Of a stretch of DNA of 64,000 bases, positions 28,801 through 37,218 are shown one piece after another. Each line of letters starts with the position of its first letter. Positions within the stretch are counted from its first letter, which is position 1. Below the pieces are notes generated by a model. That model was not told the DNA's origin and did no database searches. It saw only the letters and a list, made by a program, of their open reading frames with translations. A program made the translations under genes and the position numbers. Source of the stretch: Marinobacter caseinilyticus (GTDB lineage Bacteria; Pseudomonadota; Gammaproteobacteria; Pseudomonadales; Oleiphilaceae); the NCBI RefSeq assembly GCF_011074955.1, contig NZ_WUQJ01000006.1:1-64000 (forward strand), given 5' to 3'.

Positions 28801-29971
28801 ACTGACGTTGACGGAGCATCCTGACCAATGGATCGCGACGGTCATTAACAACCGCGCAGATCGCATTCCTCGCTCGCAAGTCTTCGCCAAAATGTTGGCT
28901 ACGGAGGTGAGAGCGGACCAGCATTTTCTGATTGGCAGCAATCTGGATGGATTAAACAGCTATATCGAGGAGTCCTGGGGCCATCGACTGGATCTGATGG
29001 GGCTCGCGTCTATGACACCTGATGAAATGGGAGACGCATTGCGTGTCCTGTGCGACCAGCTCAGGGTGCCAGCAGATGAGCTGGTTATCCGGGCGAGGTT
29101 GAATGCCATGTTGAACGGCGTGGGCGCCCAGGACCATAGGGTACCTGATGACGCTCCGCTGCCCGCTATCCTTGAGCTCAGGGACCGACTGAACCCCGAC
29201 GGTGACCACAAAACCACCGATCAAAGCGCTTCACTTTTGGCACAGTACACGCGTGATTATCAGGAATTACAGGAGGTTACTGAACTTTCCGAGAAATTAC
29301 GTAATGGGCCTGAGGCCGGCGCAAAGCGGCTACGAGACCAAACAACTCTTTGGTTTAAGAAGCGCATCGAGGTGATCTGGGATTTCTACGCCAGTGGCGA
29401 TGACGTTGTGGAAGCAATCGTGCAGCGCACGCCACCTGGCCTGCTTAGTCATACCATTGGCATGCAGAACATCAAAGGCACAGGGTTGGATTTTGTGTAC
29501 CGCTGGCAATCATGGGACCAGCATCATGCTTTGTTGCAGCAACTATTACACGGCGACACGTCTGTGGCCCTTGCCGCGGCACGTGGCCTCGCCAGCTCCG
29601 AGGAATTTGGTGTACTGGATTTTCAATACGTCACGGAAGCTCTGAGTCAGGCTCTGGACCAGCCAAACACTCAGTCTGAACCCATTCAGGCCGAACTCGC
29701 TCTTATCCGTTCGAAAGTCGAGCAACGAAAAAGTCAGCGTTCAGAGGTAGCAGACACTGCAAACCGTGAGTCGTCCTTTACAACAAAGCTGGTCAACGGT
29801 CTCGAACTACTGTTCGATCCAGGCGCAGCGGTGCGGAGGAGGAAGCACGCGAACCGCATCTATGCGGACTTGGTGGCACAGCGTATTAGTCATGAGCGGG
29901 CTGCGCTGGAATTAAAGAAACTGAACAAAGAGCAAAAAGGTGGATGGCTAAAAGAACGCTTGAATCTCTAG
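25814..29971 (+). CDS. Giant PgsB/CapB poly-gamma-glutamate ligase homologue
   Basis: A 1385-residue protein. Residues 1-700 are mostly helical with HEAT-like repeats (about 270-350). A membrane segment (LLLFLGGLAALFFG) lies near 706. The PgsB/CapB Mur-ligase-type domain follows at about 735-1070: P-loop GTRGKS near 745, KTTGCEAMF, WECMGLTPRYVQ, NCYPDHEDIQGP, FINGMSANE and INNRADRIPRS. A further helical region of about 300 residues ends the protein. PgsB activates the growing polymer carboxylate with ATP and adds glutamate. Bacillus PgsB is about 390 residues, so about 1000 residues here are extra. It is the last gene of the operon. The substrate may be glutamate or another amino acid; the sequence does not decide. 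Confidence 0.85.
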   Translation: MNMKNDFTIDAKHLLALGQDPLWRQVYRSLGIELRQEFDRWVVKENRPDGVQQGQWLSQEMCFFLVYFCDHLLGTIGELEAEFQRYWGRIQRAATRRDKEHHLLACAAFLGQTRSGLRRDRAAMSRFFDEYALKDRYTRLLAEKERLLAFALERLNANTGHFLGNYRQSTTTNALSARVERENLIENLIAYRGDYRVVLETLRWIETFILSASGSQEQWLGPQLVHFCYRLLSDPAQPVWLRTQGLNIALLLDTDAALEVLRQRFEKAEPGDSLFFRGRAVAHLVALGDHPAVESILWLAASDPSEHVRQCLIRSLPKIPDTACGHLVEMLDRNEIRPGARALLIRIICEMPLAKGNKLGAHKVLLKHLAPEQTDLVLRETLRALPAWYVKARGEGADVADELSALTGALDRLTQHHPKTKVRRWVAQSREHLWAASQAGLIPAVSEEIMDTTNWQKKGRIHLDSDCTDEDLGRFLATRTESQFGFDIQRKSRRIKFTKGHGYRFRLWRFVHELRTSATDKRQNYNHTRGRIYYGLLQVPGWNLSELSQTKVPGEPLHIPEEGNWRPYLPLLDHVLSSLDQGWPTRPLSLFTTEGITRIYPPKGLFRRLWAKLNISLRFAALSETRNWREHSGLPPEAYLGALQRFGFRFEIEGYLADNGNAGERQQVDQRVRRFFPGMAAIPLPAIWTDFKSYFYSVYENSLHQLLLFLGGLAALFFGRHLITSGLMRQARLKLPLVIGGWGTRGKSGTERLKAALLNALGLSVLSKTTGCEAMFLFNPANRPLREMFLFRPYDKASIWEQVDLVRLSAKFNVDVFLWECMGLTPRYVQILQEQWMRDDLSTITNCYPDHEDIQGPAGIDIPQVMQRFIPKKGKLITTEHNMYPFLSEGARDKGTTIIKVDESAGDLLPADVLDRFPYEEHPTNIALVMRMAEEMGIPTDFAVKEMADRVVADLGVLKVYPIAPVRGRKIRFINGMSANERHAALANWERLGLTQLTLTEHPDQWIATVINNRADRIPRSQVFAKMLATEVRADQHFLIGSNLDGLNSYIEESWGHRLDLMGLASMTPDEMGDALRVLCDQLRVPADELVIRARLNAMLNGVGAQDHRVPDDAPLPAILELRDRLNPDGDHKTTDQSASLLAQYTRDYQELQEVTELSEKLRNGPEAGAKRLRDQTTLWFKKRIEVIWDFYASGDDVVEAIVQRTPPGLLSHTIGMQNIKGTGLDFVYRWQSWDQHHALLQQLLHGDTSVALAAARGLASSEEFGVLDFQYVTEALSQALDQPNTQSEPIQAELALIRSKVEQRKSQRSEVADTANRESSFTTKLVNGLELLFDPGAAVRRRKHANRIYADLVAQRISHERAALELKKLNKEQKGGWLKERLNL

Positions 29972-30083
29972 TGTCTCGGTTTTCAGAGCGACGGCATTGA
30001 GCTGGCATACACGTTCTCGCCCTGCTCTCGAGGCGTTTCCTCACAGACGGGTCATTTCCCTGTGCCCGATACGGCTCTACTCG

Positions 30084-31706
30084 TTAAAACTGGTTTGGCA
30101 TCGGCTCGGGCTGAGCCTTTCCCGGCTCCTCGATTTCGATCATGGTGGCTTCGCTGAGCAACAGAGTGCCCGCGACCGAGACCGCGTTTTCAAGGGCGAT
30201 GCGTACCACTTTGGTGGGATCGATGATGCCCGATTTCATCAGGTCGACATACGTTTTTTGCGCCGCATCGAAACCGATATTCCCTTTGCTCTCCAGCATC
30301 CTGGCGACCACGACACCGTCGTCCACGGCGGAATTCTGAGCAATTTGTCGTGCCGGTATCTCCAGCGCCTGGCGAAGGATCTGCAGGCCGGTTCGCACAT
30401 CGCCTGATGTCGTCTCCTCATCTTTCAGAAGTAGGCCGCTGCAGCGCAGGAGGGCCAACCCACCGCCAGGCAAAATGCCTTCGGCTACTGCAGCCTTGGT
30501 TGCGCTGATGGCGTCGTCCAGAGCATCTTTCCTGGCCTGCATCTCGGCTTCAGCGGGCGCACCAACGCGGATGACGGCCACCCCGCCACTCAGCCTGGCA
30601 AGGCGTTCTCGCAGTTTCTCACGGTCGTAATCGGAACTGGCCTGATCGGCCTGAAGGCGCAATTGCTTGACCCGAGCCGCGATCTGCTCTGGCTGACCTC
30701 GACCGCCAATCAGCGTGGTTGTATCCTTGTCGATGACAACACGCTCCGCCTCGCCAAGTTGATCCGGTTGAATGTCCCCCAATCCGGTACCGGTTTCTTC
30801 GGCGATCACGGTGCCACCACACAGGATGGCAATGTCCTCCATCATGGCCTTGCGTCGGTCGCCGAAACCGGGTGCCTTGACGGCAGCGCATCGGAGAATG
30901 CCCCGCAACTGATTAACCACCAGGGTGGCCAATGCTTCACCTTCAATGGATTCGGCGATCACCAGCAGTGGCCTGCCGGTCTTGGCCATCTGCTCCAGCA
31001 GCGGAACCAGATCTTGTATGCTGCGAATTTTCTGATCACAAAGCAGAACAAAGCAGTCCTCCAGAATCGCTTCCATCGAATCCGACTGGGTCACGAAATA
31101 CGGTGAAATATAACCTCGGTCGAACTGCATCCCCTCGACTACATCCAGTTCCGTCTCGGTGCTTTTCGATTCCTCCACCGTTATGACGCCTTCCTCACCC
31201 ACCCGTTTCATGGCTTCTGCGACCAAGGCGCCAATCTGGGGATCATTGTGGGCCGAGATGGTAGCAACCTGCTCCTTCTCGAGATCAGTGGATACGGGTT
31301 TCGACAATTCGTGCAGGGCATTGACGACCAGGCCCAAGGCCCGGTCAAGGCCGCGTTTGATATCGATGGCGCTGGCGCCGGCCGTCACGTTGCGCACTCC
31401 CTCAGCGTAAATAGCATAGGCCAGCAAGGCCGAGGTACTGGTGCCATCACCGACCACGTCTCCGGTTTGCACGGCCGCCTGACGCAGCATCTGCACGCCC
31501 AGGTTTTCGGCCGGGTCCTCCAATTGCATCTCTTTGGCGATGGTCACGCCGTCATTGCAGACCAATGGGTTCCCCCATTTACGCTGGATCAGGACCGACT
31601 TGGATTTGGGACCCAGGGTTATGCCAATGGCGCCCGCTAACTGACTGACTCCGTTGAGAATTTTTTCTCTGGCAGCGGACCGGAACAGCAGTTTCTTGTA
31701 GGACAT
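30084..31706 (-). CDS. Accessory 60-kDa chaperonin (GroEL paralogue)
   Basis: A 540-residue chaperonin with conserved ATP-site segments: [30 protein letters not shown] and [13 protein letters not shown]. It departs from housekeeping GroEL in its N-terminus ([14 protein letters not shown]) and in its C-terminus, which ends EPMPNQF instead of the glycine-methionine tail. No groES is adjacent. GGGAGG precedes the start. The gene is divergent from the phosphoribosyltransferase gene, and the 314-base space between them may hold promoters for both. It is probably a stress-specialised second chaperonin. Confidence 0.93.
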   Translation of the reverse strand: MSYKKLLFRSAAREKILNGVSQLAGAIGITLGPKSKSVLIQRKWGNPLVCNDGVTIAKEMQLEDPAENLGVQMLRQAAVQTGDVVGDGTSTSALLAYAIYAEGVRNVTAGASAIDIKRGLDRALGLVVNALHELSKPVSTDLEKEQVATISAHNDPQIGALVAEAMKRVGEEGVITVEESKSTETELDVVEGMQFDRGYISPYFVTQSDSMEAILEDCFVLLCDQKIRSIQDLVPLLEQMAKTGRPLLVIAESIEGEALATLVVNQLRGILRCAAVKAPGFGDRRKAMMEDIAILCGGTVIAEETGTGLGDIQPDQLGEAERVVIDKDTTTLIGGRGQPEQIAARVKQLRLQADQASSDYDREKLRERLARLSGGVAVIRVGAPAEAEMQARKDALDDAISATKAAVAEGILPGGGLALLRCSGLLLKDEETTSGDVRTGLQILRQALEIPARQIAQNSAVDDGVVVARMLESKGNIGFDAAQKTYVDLMKSGIIDPTKVVRIALENAVSVAGTLLLSEATMIEIEEPGKAQPEPMPNQF

Positions 31707-32020
31707 TGATCAGCCCTCCCATTTCTATCCAGCATTCCACTAATTCGGTACGCGATGTTGATCCCAGTCAAGTTCCGGTTCGACTGGAGTGCTTTAATGG
31801 CTTATCGGTGTTCACACCAATGTGCTGGCTCCGTTGGCCCATTGCTCCGCCTGACGATGGGTGAGCTGAAGGCTCGCTTTCTTTTGGTACAGCGATGGGT
31901 TGGTAATGCTCTGGTTTGGCGGCGATCGATAGACGTCGGTCCCGTGCTTGATCCTGAGCAGTAACACTCATCTGAGACGAGGGCTGGCGTGATGAAAACG
32001 ACAGTCACGAAGACATTGCC
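31707..32020. other. Divergent promoter region between groEL and the PRTase gene
   Basis: No gene is supported. The space separates two divergent transcription units and should hold both promoters. I see no strong sigma-32 or sigma-70 consensus by eye. Confidence 0.35.
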
Positions 32021-32677
32021 ATGAGATTCAGAAATCGCAGCGATGCCGGCCATCAGTTGGCCGGCAAACTGTCACGGTATCGCGATGAAACCGACTTGCT
32101 GGTCATCGGACTGCCCCGTGGCGGCGTGCCGGTCGCCGCTGAAATCGCCAATGCCCTCGGTGGCGAGTTGGATGTGCTGCTGGTGCGTAAACTGGGTTTG
32201 CCATGGCACCGCGAACTGGCCGCCGGCGCCATCGCCTCGGGCGGTGCTCGCATTCTCAATTCCGATGTGATCGAAAGCAGCGGCCTGAGCGTTAGCCAGC
32301 TGCAGTCGGTGATCGAGTCCGAGCAGAACGAGCTTGAGCGACGCGAAAGACTCTTTCGTGGCAATCGGCCCGGATTGCGCGTGGCGGGTCGTCACGTCAT
32401 TGTGGTCGACGATGGCCTTGCAACCGGCGCAACCATGACGGCGGCACTGACCGCTCTTCGTTCATTGGGTCCCAAACGCATTACCGCTGCGATTCCGGTG
32501 GCGTCGACCGAAGCCCTGGAACGTATTGCCGCCGTCTCCGACGAAACCGTCTGCCTGTACATCCCCGCCAATCTCTATGCCGTGGGCCAGTGGTACGAAG
32601 ACTTCGACCAGGTAGAAGATGAGGAGGTACAACGATTGCTTGCGGCGGACCAAAAAGGCCCTGACCACGCTGCCTGA
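32021..32677 (+). CDS. Phosphoribosyltransferase-family protein
   Basis: A 218-residue type I PRTase fold. The PRPP loop VVDDGLATGATM lies at about 127-139, and the start IGLPRGGVPVAAEIA is typical of this subfamily. Its members often sit beside alpha/beta hydrolases in stress gene clusters. The substrate base is unknown; these proteins are seldom characterised. The next gene on the same strand starts about 60 bases later. A PRPP synthetase homologue on the opposite strand nearby suggests linked PRPP chemistry. Confidence 0.88.
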   Translation: MRFRNRSDAGHQLAGKLSRYRDETDLLVIGLPRGGVPVAAEIANALGGELDVLLVRKLGLPWHRELAAGAIASGGARILNSDVIESSGLSVSQLQSVIESEQNELERRERLFRGNRPGLRVAGRHVIVVDDGLATGATMTAALTALRSLGPKRITAAIPVASTEALERIAAVSDETVCLYIPANLYAVGQWYEDFDQVEDEEVQRLLAADQKGPDHAA

Positions 32678-32736
32678 GAGAATTGGCGTCAATCCGGCAG
32701 CGTTGTCAGTCACTACAGCAACCGGGGTTATGCGCC

Positions 32737-33750
32737 GTGCCCGAACCCACACTTGAAGAAAAAGTGAGCGCCCTATCAAGACCTCGCGCCTACCCTGTTG
32801 ACGCTGTGTCGATTGAGTCCATCGAGACGCACTGGTCCTGGGTTTTCCTCACCCCGGAGCACGTTTACAAACTGAAAAAGCCAGTCACCACGGATTGCCT
32901 CGATTTTTCCCAACTGGAGAAACGCCACCACAACTGTCTGGAAGAGTGCAGGCTCAATCGTCGTTTGGCAGAGAGTGTTTACCTGGGGGTGGTCCCCCTG
33001 GTCCGGAACTCGGCGGGGGAACTGCGGATAGAGGATCATGGGGAGACGGTCGACTGGCTTGTGCATATGCGACGGCTCCCCAGGGATTTGATGCTCAATG
33101 AAATGATGAGACGGGGACGCATCCCTCCCGATAAGCTGTCTCCGGCACTGTCCAGACTCTGCAACTTCTATCTAGAAGCGCAACCGGTGGCCATGTCTCA
33201 AGCCGTCTGGATCAAGCGGTTTTCAGACGGCATCGCCAATAACCAACGCTGTCTCCTCGACCCCCGTTATCGACTGGATCCGGAACAGGTGTCTCACATC
33301 ATGTTGGCGCAGAAAACCTTTCTCGGCGAATATAGCGATCTGTTGCAACAACGGCTGGCTGACAATCGGGTTATCGAAGCCCACGGTGACCTGCGCCCCG
33401 AACATGTCTGCCTGACCGACCCTCCGGTCATTATTGACTGCCTGGAATTTGACCGCACCTTGCGACTGCTTGATCCGGTGGACGAACTGGCCTACTTCAG
33501 GATCGAATGCGAAGCGGCCAGGGCCCCGGAAGTCGGACTTTATTTCTTTGAGCAGTACCAGAAACAGACTCACGACTGCGCCTCTCTGCCCCTGTCCTGG
33601 TTTTATCTGGCATACCGCGCCAGCACCCGGGCGCGGCTTGCGGCCATGCATCTGCTCGATGACCCCGACCAGAAACGGCGAAACTGGTTGGCCGAGGCGA
33701 CAACGTATCTCAGGCTGGCCCGGCATTACACTCGCTGGACAACGCGTTGA
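32737..33750 (+). CDS. Aminoglycoside-phosphotransferase-like kinase
   Basis: About 337 residues from a GTG at 32737 (GGGG upstream); a TTG at 32683 would extend it by 18 residues. The kinase core has the ATP-binding VYKLKKPV segment, a catalytic loop IEAHGDLRPEHVCL near residue 210 and the metal site IDCLEFDRTLRLLD. This is the APH/choline-kinase fold. The large group to which it belongs is not made of resistance enzymes; many are small-molecule kinases of unknown substrate. Its 3' end overlaps the convergent PRPP synthetase gene by 41 bases. Confidence 0.82.
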   Translation: MPEPTLEEKVSALSRPRAYPVDAVSIESIETHWSWVFLTPEHVYKLKKPVTTDCLDFSQLEKRHHNCLEECRLNRRLAESVYLGVVPLVRNSAGELRIEDHGETVDWLVHMRRLPRDLMLNEMMRRGRIPPDKLSPALSRLCNFYLEAQPVAMSQAVWIKRFSDGIANNQRCLLDPRYRLDPEQVSHIMLAQKTFLGEYSDLLQQRLADNRVIEAHGDLRPEHVCLTDPPVIIDCLEFDRTLRLLDPVDELAYFRIECEAARAPEVGLYFFEQYQKQTHDCASLPLSWFYLAYRASTRARLAAMHLLDDPDQKRRNWLAEATTYLRLARHYTRWTTR

Positions 33751-34702
33751 TTGACTCGGCGATCAGCGGTGAGATATCCAGCACCTGGTGCCGGTCTCGC
33801 CAACCGGGCAGCGCCGGGCCCGACACCGAGTTGCTGGTGATCAGCCGACTGAGGGCGGCCGTGGACAGGTTGGACGCTGCGTTTTCGGTGAAAAGACCGT
33901 GGGTGGCCGCCCCATAAACGGCGCTTGCACCGGCGTATGCCATGGCTTCAGCAGCACGCCGCATGGTCGTGCCACCGGCGATCAGGTCGTCCAGAATGAT
34001 CACTGTGCGTCCGGCGACGTCCCCCACAACCCGCCCCCCGCTGACCACTCCACCGCGGCGGTACTTCTCCACGAACGCTGAATCCACGGGTCGCCCCAGG
34101 GTTTGGGCCAACCGTTCCCGGAACAGCTCAACCCGCTTGGCGCCGCCAATGTCCGGTGAAGCAACTACAATGTCACTGTTGGCAAACAAAGGCGCCAGAT
34201 AGTCTGCCAGCAGGGGTTGGATGCTCAGGTGTACCGTCCGGCAGCGGAATGCATTTTCGAACGCAGCAATGTTGTGGACGTCGAACACGACCAGCCGGTC
34301 GAGCCCCACCGCTTCCAGCAATTGGGCGCTATAGCGGGAAGAGAGCGGGTCCTGAAATTTGGTGCGGCGGTCCTTGCGCATGTAGCACAGATAGGGTGCG
34401 TACAGGGTCACCCGCATTGCACCAGCATCCCGCAGACCGCCGATAAAAAACAACAGCTTGATGAGCTTGTCGTTAACACTTTCAGAGGGTTCGCCATAAA
34501 GTGACTGCACCAGGTACACATCCTGGCCGCGGACGGTGTCGAGGGCGCGAATCTTGTGCTCCCCACCCTCGAAGTGGCGCTCCTCATGACTGCCAGGGAT
34601 AACGCCCAGGTGCGAAGAAACCTGTTGCAACAGGTGTTTGCCACTGTCGAGACTGAACAGCATCATCTTGCCGCTTGAACTCGGTCGTTCCGTGATATCC
34701 AT
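33710..34702 (-). CDS. Ribose-phosphate pyrophosphokinase homologue
   Basis: About 330 residues. The start at 34702 is preferred because GAGG precedes it; an ATG at 34741 gives 13 more residues. Family features are the phosphate-binding FDVHN segment, ASPDIGGAKRVELF and the PRPP loop VIILDDLIAGGTTM. The enzyme makes PRPP from ribose 5-phosphate and ATP. It is divergent from housekeeping Prs and probably a paralogue, as it lies among accessory stress genes. It is last in a minus-strand set: DUF3775, CapA-like, hydrolase, Prs. Confidence 0.88.
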   Translation of the reverse strand: MDITERPSSSGKMMLFSLDSGKHLLQQVSSHLGVIPGSHEERHFEGGEHKIRALDTVRGQDVYLVQSLYGEPSESVNDKLIKLLFFIGGLRDAGAMRVTLYAPYLCYMRKDRRTKFQDPLSSRYSAQLLEAVGLDRLVVFDVHNIAAFENAFRCRTVHLSIQPLLADYLAPLFANSDIVVASPDIGGAKRVELFRERLAQTLGRPVDSAFVEKYRRGGVVSGGRVVGDVAGRTVIILDDLIAGGTTMRRAAEAMAYAGASAVYGAATHGLFTENAASNLSTAALSRLITSNSVSGPALPGWRDRHQVLDISPLIAESINALSSECNAGPA

Positions 34703-34761
34703 TTGCCACCTCGCAGTACTCAACTTCGATAAACGCACCATGTGCCAGCGCAGCAGGGTCC

Positions 34762-35424
34762 TCAGTGTTCAGGGGCCGCCAGATACAACCGGAACCAGGC
34801 ACCGCCCAGTTCGCTCACCTGTTCGAGTTTGCCCGGCTCCTCGAACAGGTGCGTGGCGCCGGGGATAATGGACAGCTCATGCGGGCAGTTCAGCCTCTTG
34901 GCGGCCTGCTCGTTGAGCCGGATCACCGTCCCGTCATCGCCTCCAACCAACAACAGGGTCGGCGCTTCCACCCGGTCCAGGTCGTCCCCGGCCAAGTCGG
35001 GCCGACCACCCCGGGACACGACCGCCCGTATTGCTTTGGGCCGCCGCGCTGCACAAATCAGGGCAGCGGCAGCGCCGGTACTGGCACCAAACAAGCCGAT
35101 TCGCATTGAGGCAAAGTCTGGCTCCTGTGCAAGCCAATCCACGGTGTCCTGGATACGTCTGCCCAACAGCGGGATATCAAATCGGAATTGCCGGGTATAA
35201 CGATCGGTCTCGTTCTCCCGTTCGGTCAACAGATCGAACAGCAGGGTCGCCAATCCCAGGGAGTTCAGGTAGGACGCGACCTGCCGGTTACGCGAGCTGA
35301 AACGGCTACTGCCGCTGCCATGAACGAACACAACCAGCGATGAAGCATGTGCGGGCAGGCCCAGGATGCCGTCCAGATTCGCATCGGTGGTGTTCAAGGT
35401 AAGTTCCCGTATTTCTGTTTCCAT
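34762..35424 (-). CDS. Dienelactone-hydrolase-like alpha/beta hydrolase
   Basis: A 220-residue alpha/beta hydrolase. It has the oxyanion region VFVHGSGSSRFSSRN, nucleophile motif GLFGASTGAAAAL (serine in G-A-S-T-G), the acid loop LVGGDDGTVI and a C-terminal histidine in PGATHLFEEPG. The family is often found beside, or fused to, phosphoribosyltransferases. The substrate is unknown. It is separated from Prs by a short spacer on the same strand. Confidence 0.88.
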   Translation of the reverse strand: METEIRELTLNTTDANLDGILGLPAHASSLVVFVHGSGSSRFSSRNRQVASYLNSLGLATLLFDLLTERENETDRYTRQFRFDIPLLGRRIQDTVDWLAQEPDFASMRIGLFGASTGAAAALICAARRPKAIRAVVSRGGRPDLAGDDLDRVEAPTLLLVGGDDGTVIRLNEQAAKRLNCPHELSIIPGATHLFEEPGKLEQVSELGGAWFRLYLAAPEH

Positions 35425-35471
35425 CGGAGCGTCCCCTCCACTGGGAAAAAAGGCCGGCGTACGTCGCCTTG

Positions 35472-36569
35472 TCAGTAAAGCTCAAGTAAGTTATCCCCAC
35501 TGCTTCGTATGCCAACGCCCGACTCCCGACTAACCGCCGCCAAACAACCGCCCAGCCAGTCAACCTTTTCTGCTGGGGCTCGGTGCAGTGCGAAGCCGCC
35601 CGTCTCCAATACCGCCATGTCCAGGCCTTTGAGGTCGCTGCAGTGATCGAGCAGGGGAAAATAGATCACCCGCAGGTCGGGATGAAACGCCTCGTATCCG
35701 GCAATCCCCTCGTAATCATTGATCAGGTCCCCGCAACCGTAGAGGATCAACTTATTGCGATAGACCTCGATACCCTTGGGGTGGTGGGACGAGTGACCAA
35801 ACACCAGGTCCACGCCCGCCTCATCGATCAGCGTATGGGCAAATGCCCGATGCGGTTCCGGTACGTCGTAGCCCCAGTTACTGCCCCAATGCACGGAGTA
35901 AACGACAACATCATCGTCCCGACGCAGCGACTGAACAGCCTGCGCGATTCCAGCGGCGGTCCGTGACGAGAAATCCGGAAGTAAATGGACACCGGGGCCA
36001 TGGGGGGTAGCGGCCCAGCCGGGATCGATACCACTGTTCCTGTATCCGCCTGCAAAGATCAATACACGCCTCTCGCCTGCAGGTTGCACGGCCGGTGCCA
36101 TCGCATCGTTGAGGTCAATTCCCGCGCCTGCCGTCTTGATCCCGGCATCACGCAACACCTCCAGCGTCTCCCGCAGCCCGCGTTCGCCCCAATCCAGCAC
36201 ATGGTTGTTTGCCAGGGTACAGACATCCAGATGGGCGGCCTGCAAGCACGCCACGTTGGCCGGATGCATACGGTAGTTGATGCCCTTGTGCTGGCGATCG
36301 CCACTCGTGGTGACCGCCGTTTCCAAATTAGCGATCCTGACATCGGGCGACATCGCCTGCATCAATGGCAACGCCTCCCCCCAGATGTAATGGGGCTCGA
36401 CATTGCGGGGAATCGGCCCGTGGCGCCTTTCCGCCAGGGCGATGTAATCCACCGCCGATTGCACCACGGACTCAAACAGAATGGGGTCAACCGACCGGGG
36501 CATGATCTGGTCGATGCCCCGTCCGGTCATCACATCACCGCATAATAGTAGGCGTAAGTGATTTGTCAT
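35472..36569 (-). CDS. CapA/PgsA-family metallophosphoesterase-like protein
   Basis: A 365-residue protein with the CapA fold motifs: LLLCGDVMTGRGID, NLETAVTT, LANNHVLDWGERGL, YSVHWGSNWG and GHSSHHPKGIEVY. CapA/PgsA is the third classical component of poly-gamma-glutamate synthesis in Bacillus, where it is membrane anchored and has a calcineurin-like fold. This copy has no signal peptide or membrane segment, so it may act in the cytoplasm. It sits 5.5 kb from the PgsB/PgsC operon but in a different, minus-strand unit. Whether it serves the same polymer is open; many CapA-like proteins occur away from capsule genes. Confidence 0.88.
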   Translation of the reverse strand: MTNHLRLLLCGDVMTGRGIDQIMPRSVDPILFESVVQSAVDYIALAERRHGPIPRNVEPHYIWGEALPLMQAMSPDVRIANLETAVTTSGDRQHKGINYRMHPANVACLQAAHLDVCTLANNHVLDWGERGLRETLEVLRDAGIKTAGAGIDLNDAMAPAVQPAGERRVLIFAGGYRNSGIDPGWAATPHGPGVHLLPDFSSRTAAGIAQAVQSLRRDDDVVVYSVHWGSNWGYDVPEPHRAFAHTLIDEAGVDLVFGHSSHHPKGIEVYRNKLILYGCGDLINDYEGIAGYEAFHPDLRVIYFPLLDHCSDLKGLDMAVLETGGFALHRAPAEKVDWLGGCLAAVSRESGVGIRSSGDNLLELY

Positions 36570-36588
36570 TCGTGCGTTACCTGGTATA

Positions 36589-36975
36589 TCAGTCGCAGCT
36601 ATAACCGTGCAGTTCCAGGCCCTCCTGCCAGTAATCGGACACCAGTGGGGTCGCGATCAGGTACTCGGCGGTATGGGAGGTATTTGCATCAGCGGCCTGT
36701 TCCAGCGCCAGATCCCACTCGTCCAGGGAAAAATCTCCCCGCCCCAACCACATCAAGGCCACCAGTTCGATCTGTTGATCCGGATCGAGGTCATTGATGA
36801 CGTAGGCCATTTCCTGGTAAGTCGCATCGTCGCTGTGGTCGGCCAGGACCTGCATGGCCCAGTCATCCGACGGGCTGGTGGGGCTTTCCTCAATGGTGAC
36901 CCCTTCCTTGGCATGGAATTCATGAGCTTTGGCAATCAAAAAGCAGACTGTTTCCGAATTAAGATTCAAGTCCAT
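36589..36975 (-). CDS. DUF3775-family small protein
   Basis: About 128 residues from an ATG at 36975 that follows GAGGGGGCAGGAT; an upstream start at 37020 is less likely. The sequence LNLNSETVCFLIAKAHEF and VALMWLGRGDFSLDEW are hallmarks of DUF3775, an acidic family of unknown function. It heads the minus-strand set with CapA, hydrolase and Prs genes, 19 bases before CapA. Confidence 0.82.
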   Translation of the reverse strand: MDLNLNSETVCFLIAKAHEFHAKEGVTIEESPTSPSDDWAMQVLADHSDDATYQEMAYVINDLDPDQQIELVALMWLGRGDFSLDEWDLALEQAADANTSHTAEYLIATPLVSDYWQEGLELHGYSCD

Positions 36976-37184
36976 ATCCTGCCCCCTCTGGATAAACGGA
37001 CCCGACACCCCCGCTGACATCCGATGCTCATATTTTGAGCATATCAGCGCTTGCTCAACTTGATTGACGTCAAGATCTCACAAGTGCTTCCAGTCGACTT
37101 GTTCACCCCTTTTTCGGCCAATGCAACTACCCTGCCCAAAATCACTTGCCATGTTCCTCGGCACGGTCTCTTTTTATCGCTATA

Positions 37185-37200
37185 CTGTATATAAATACAG
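37185..37200. promoter_or_regulatory. LexA (SOS) box upstream of umuD
   Basis: CTGTATATAAATACAG is an almost perfect match to the gammaproteobacterial LexA operator CTG-N10-CAG. It lies 18 bases before the umuD start codon. The T-rich region next to it likely contains the -10 element, so LexA would block transcription directly. Confidence 0.93.
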
Positions 37201-37218
37201 TTTTTAAGAGGACCCCCT

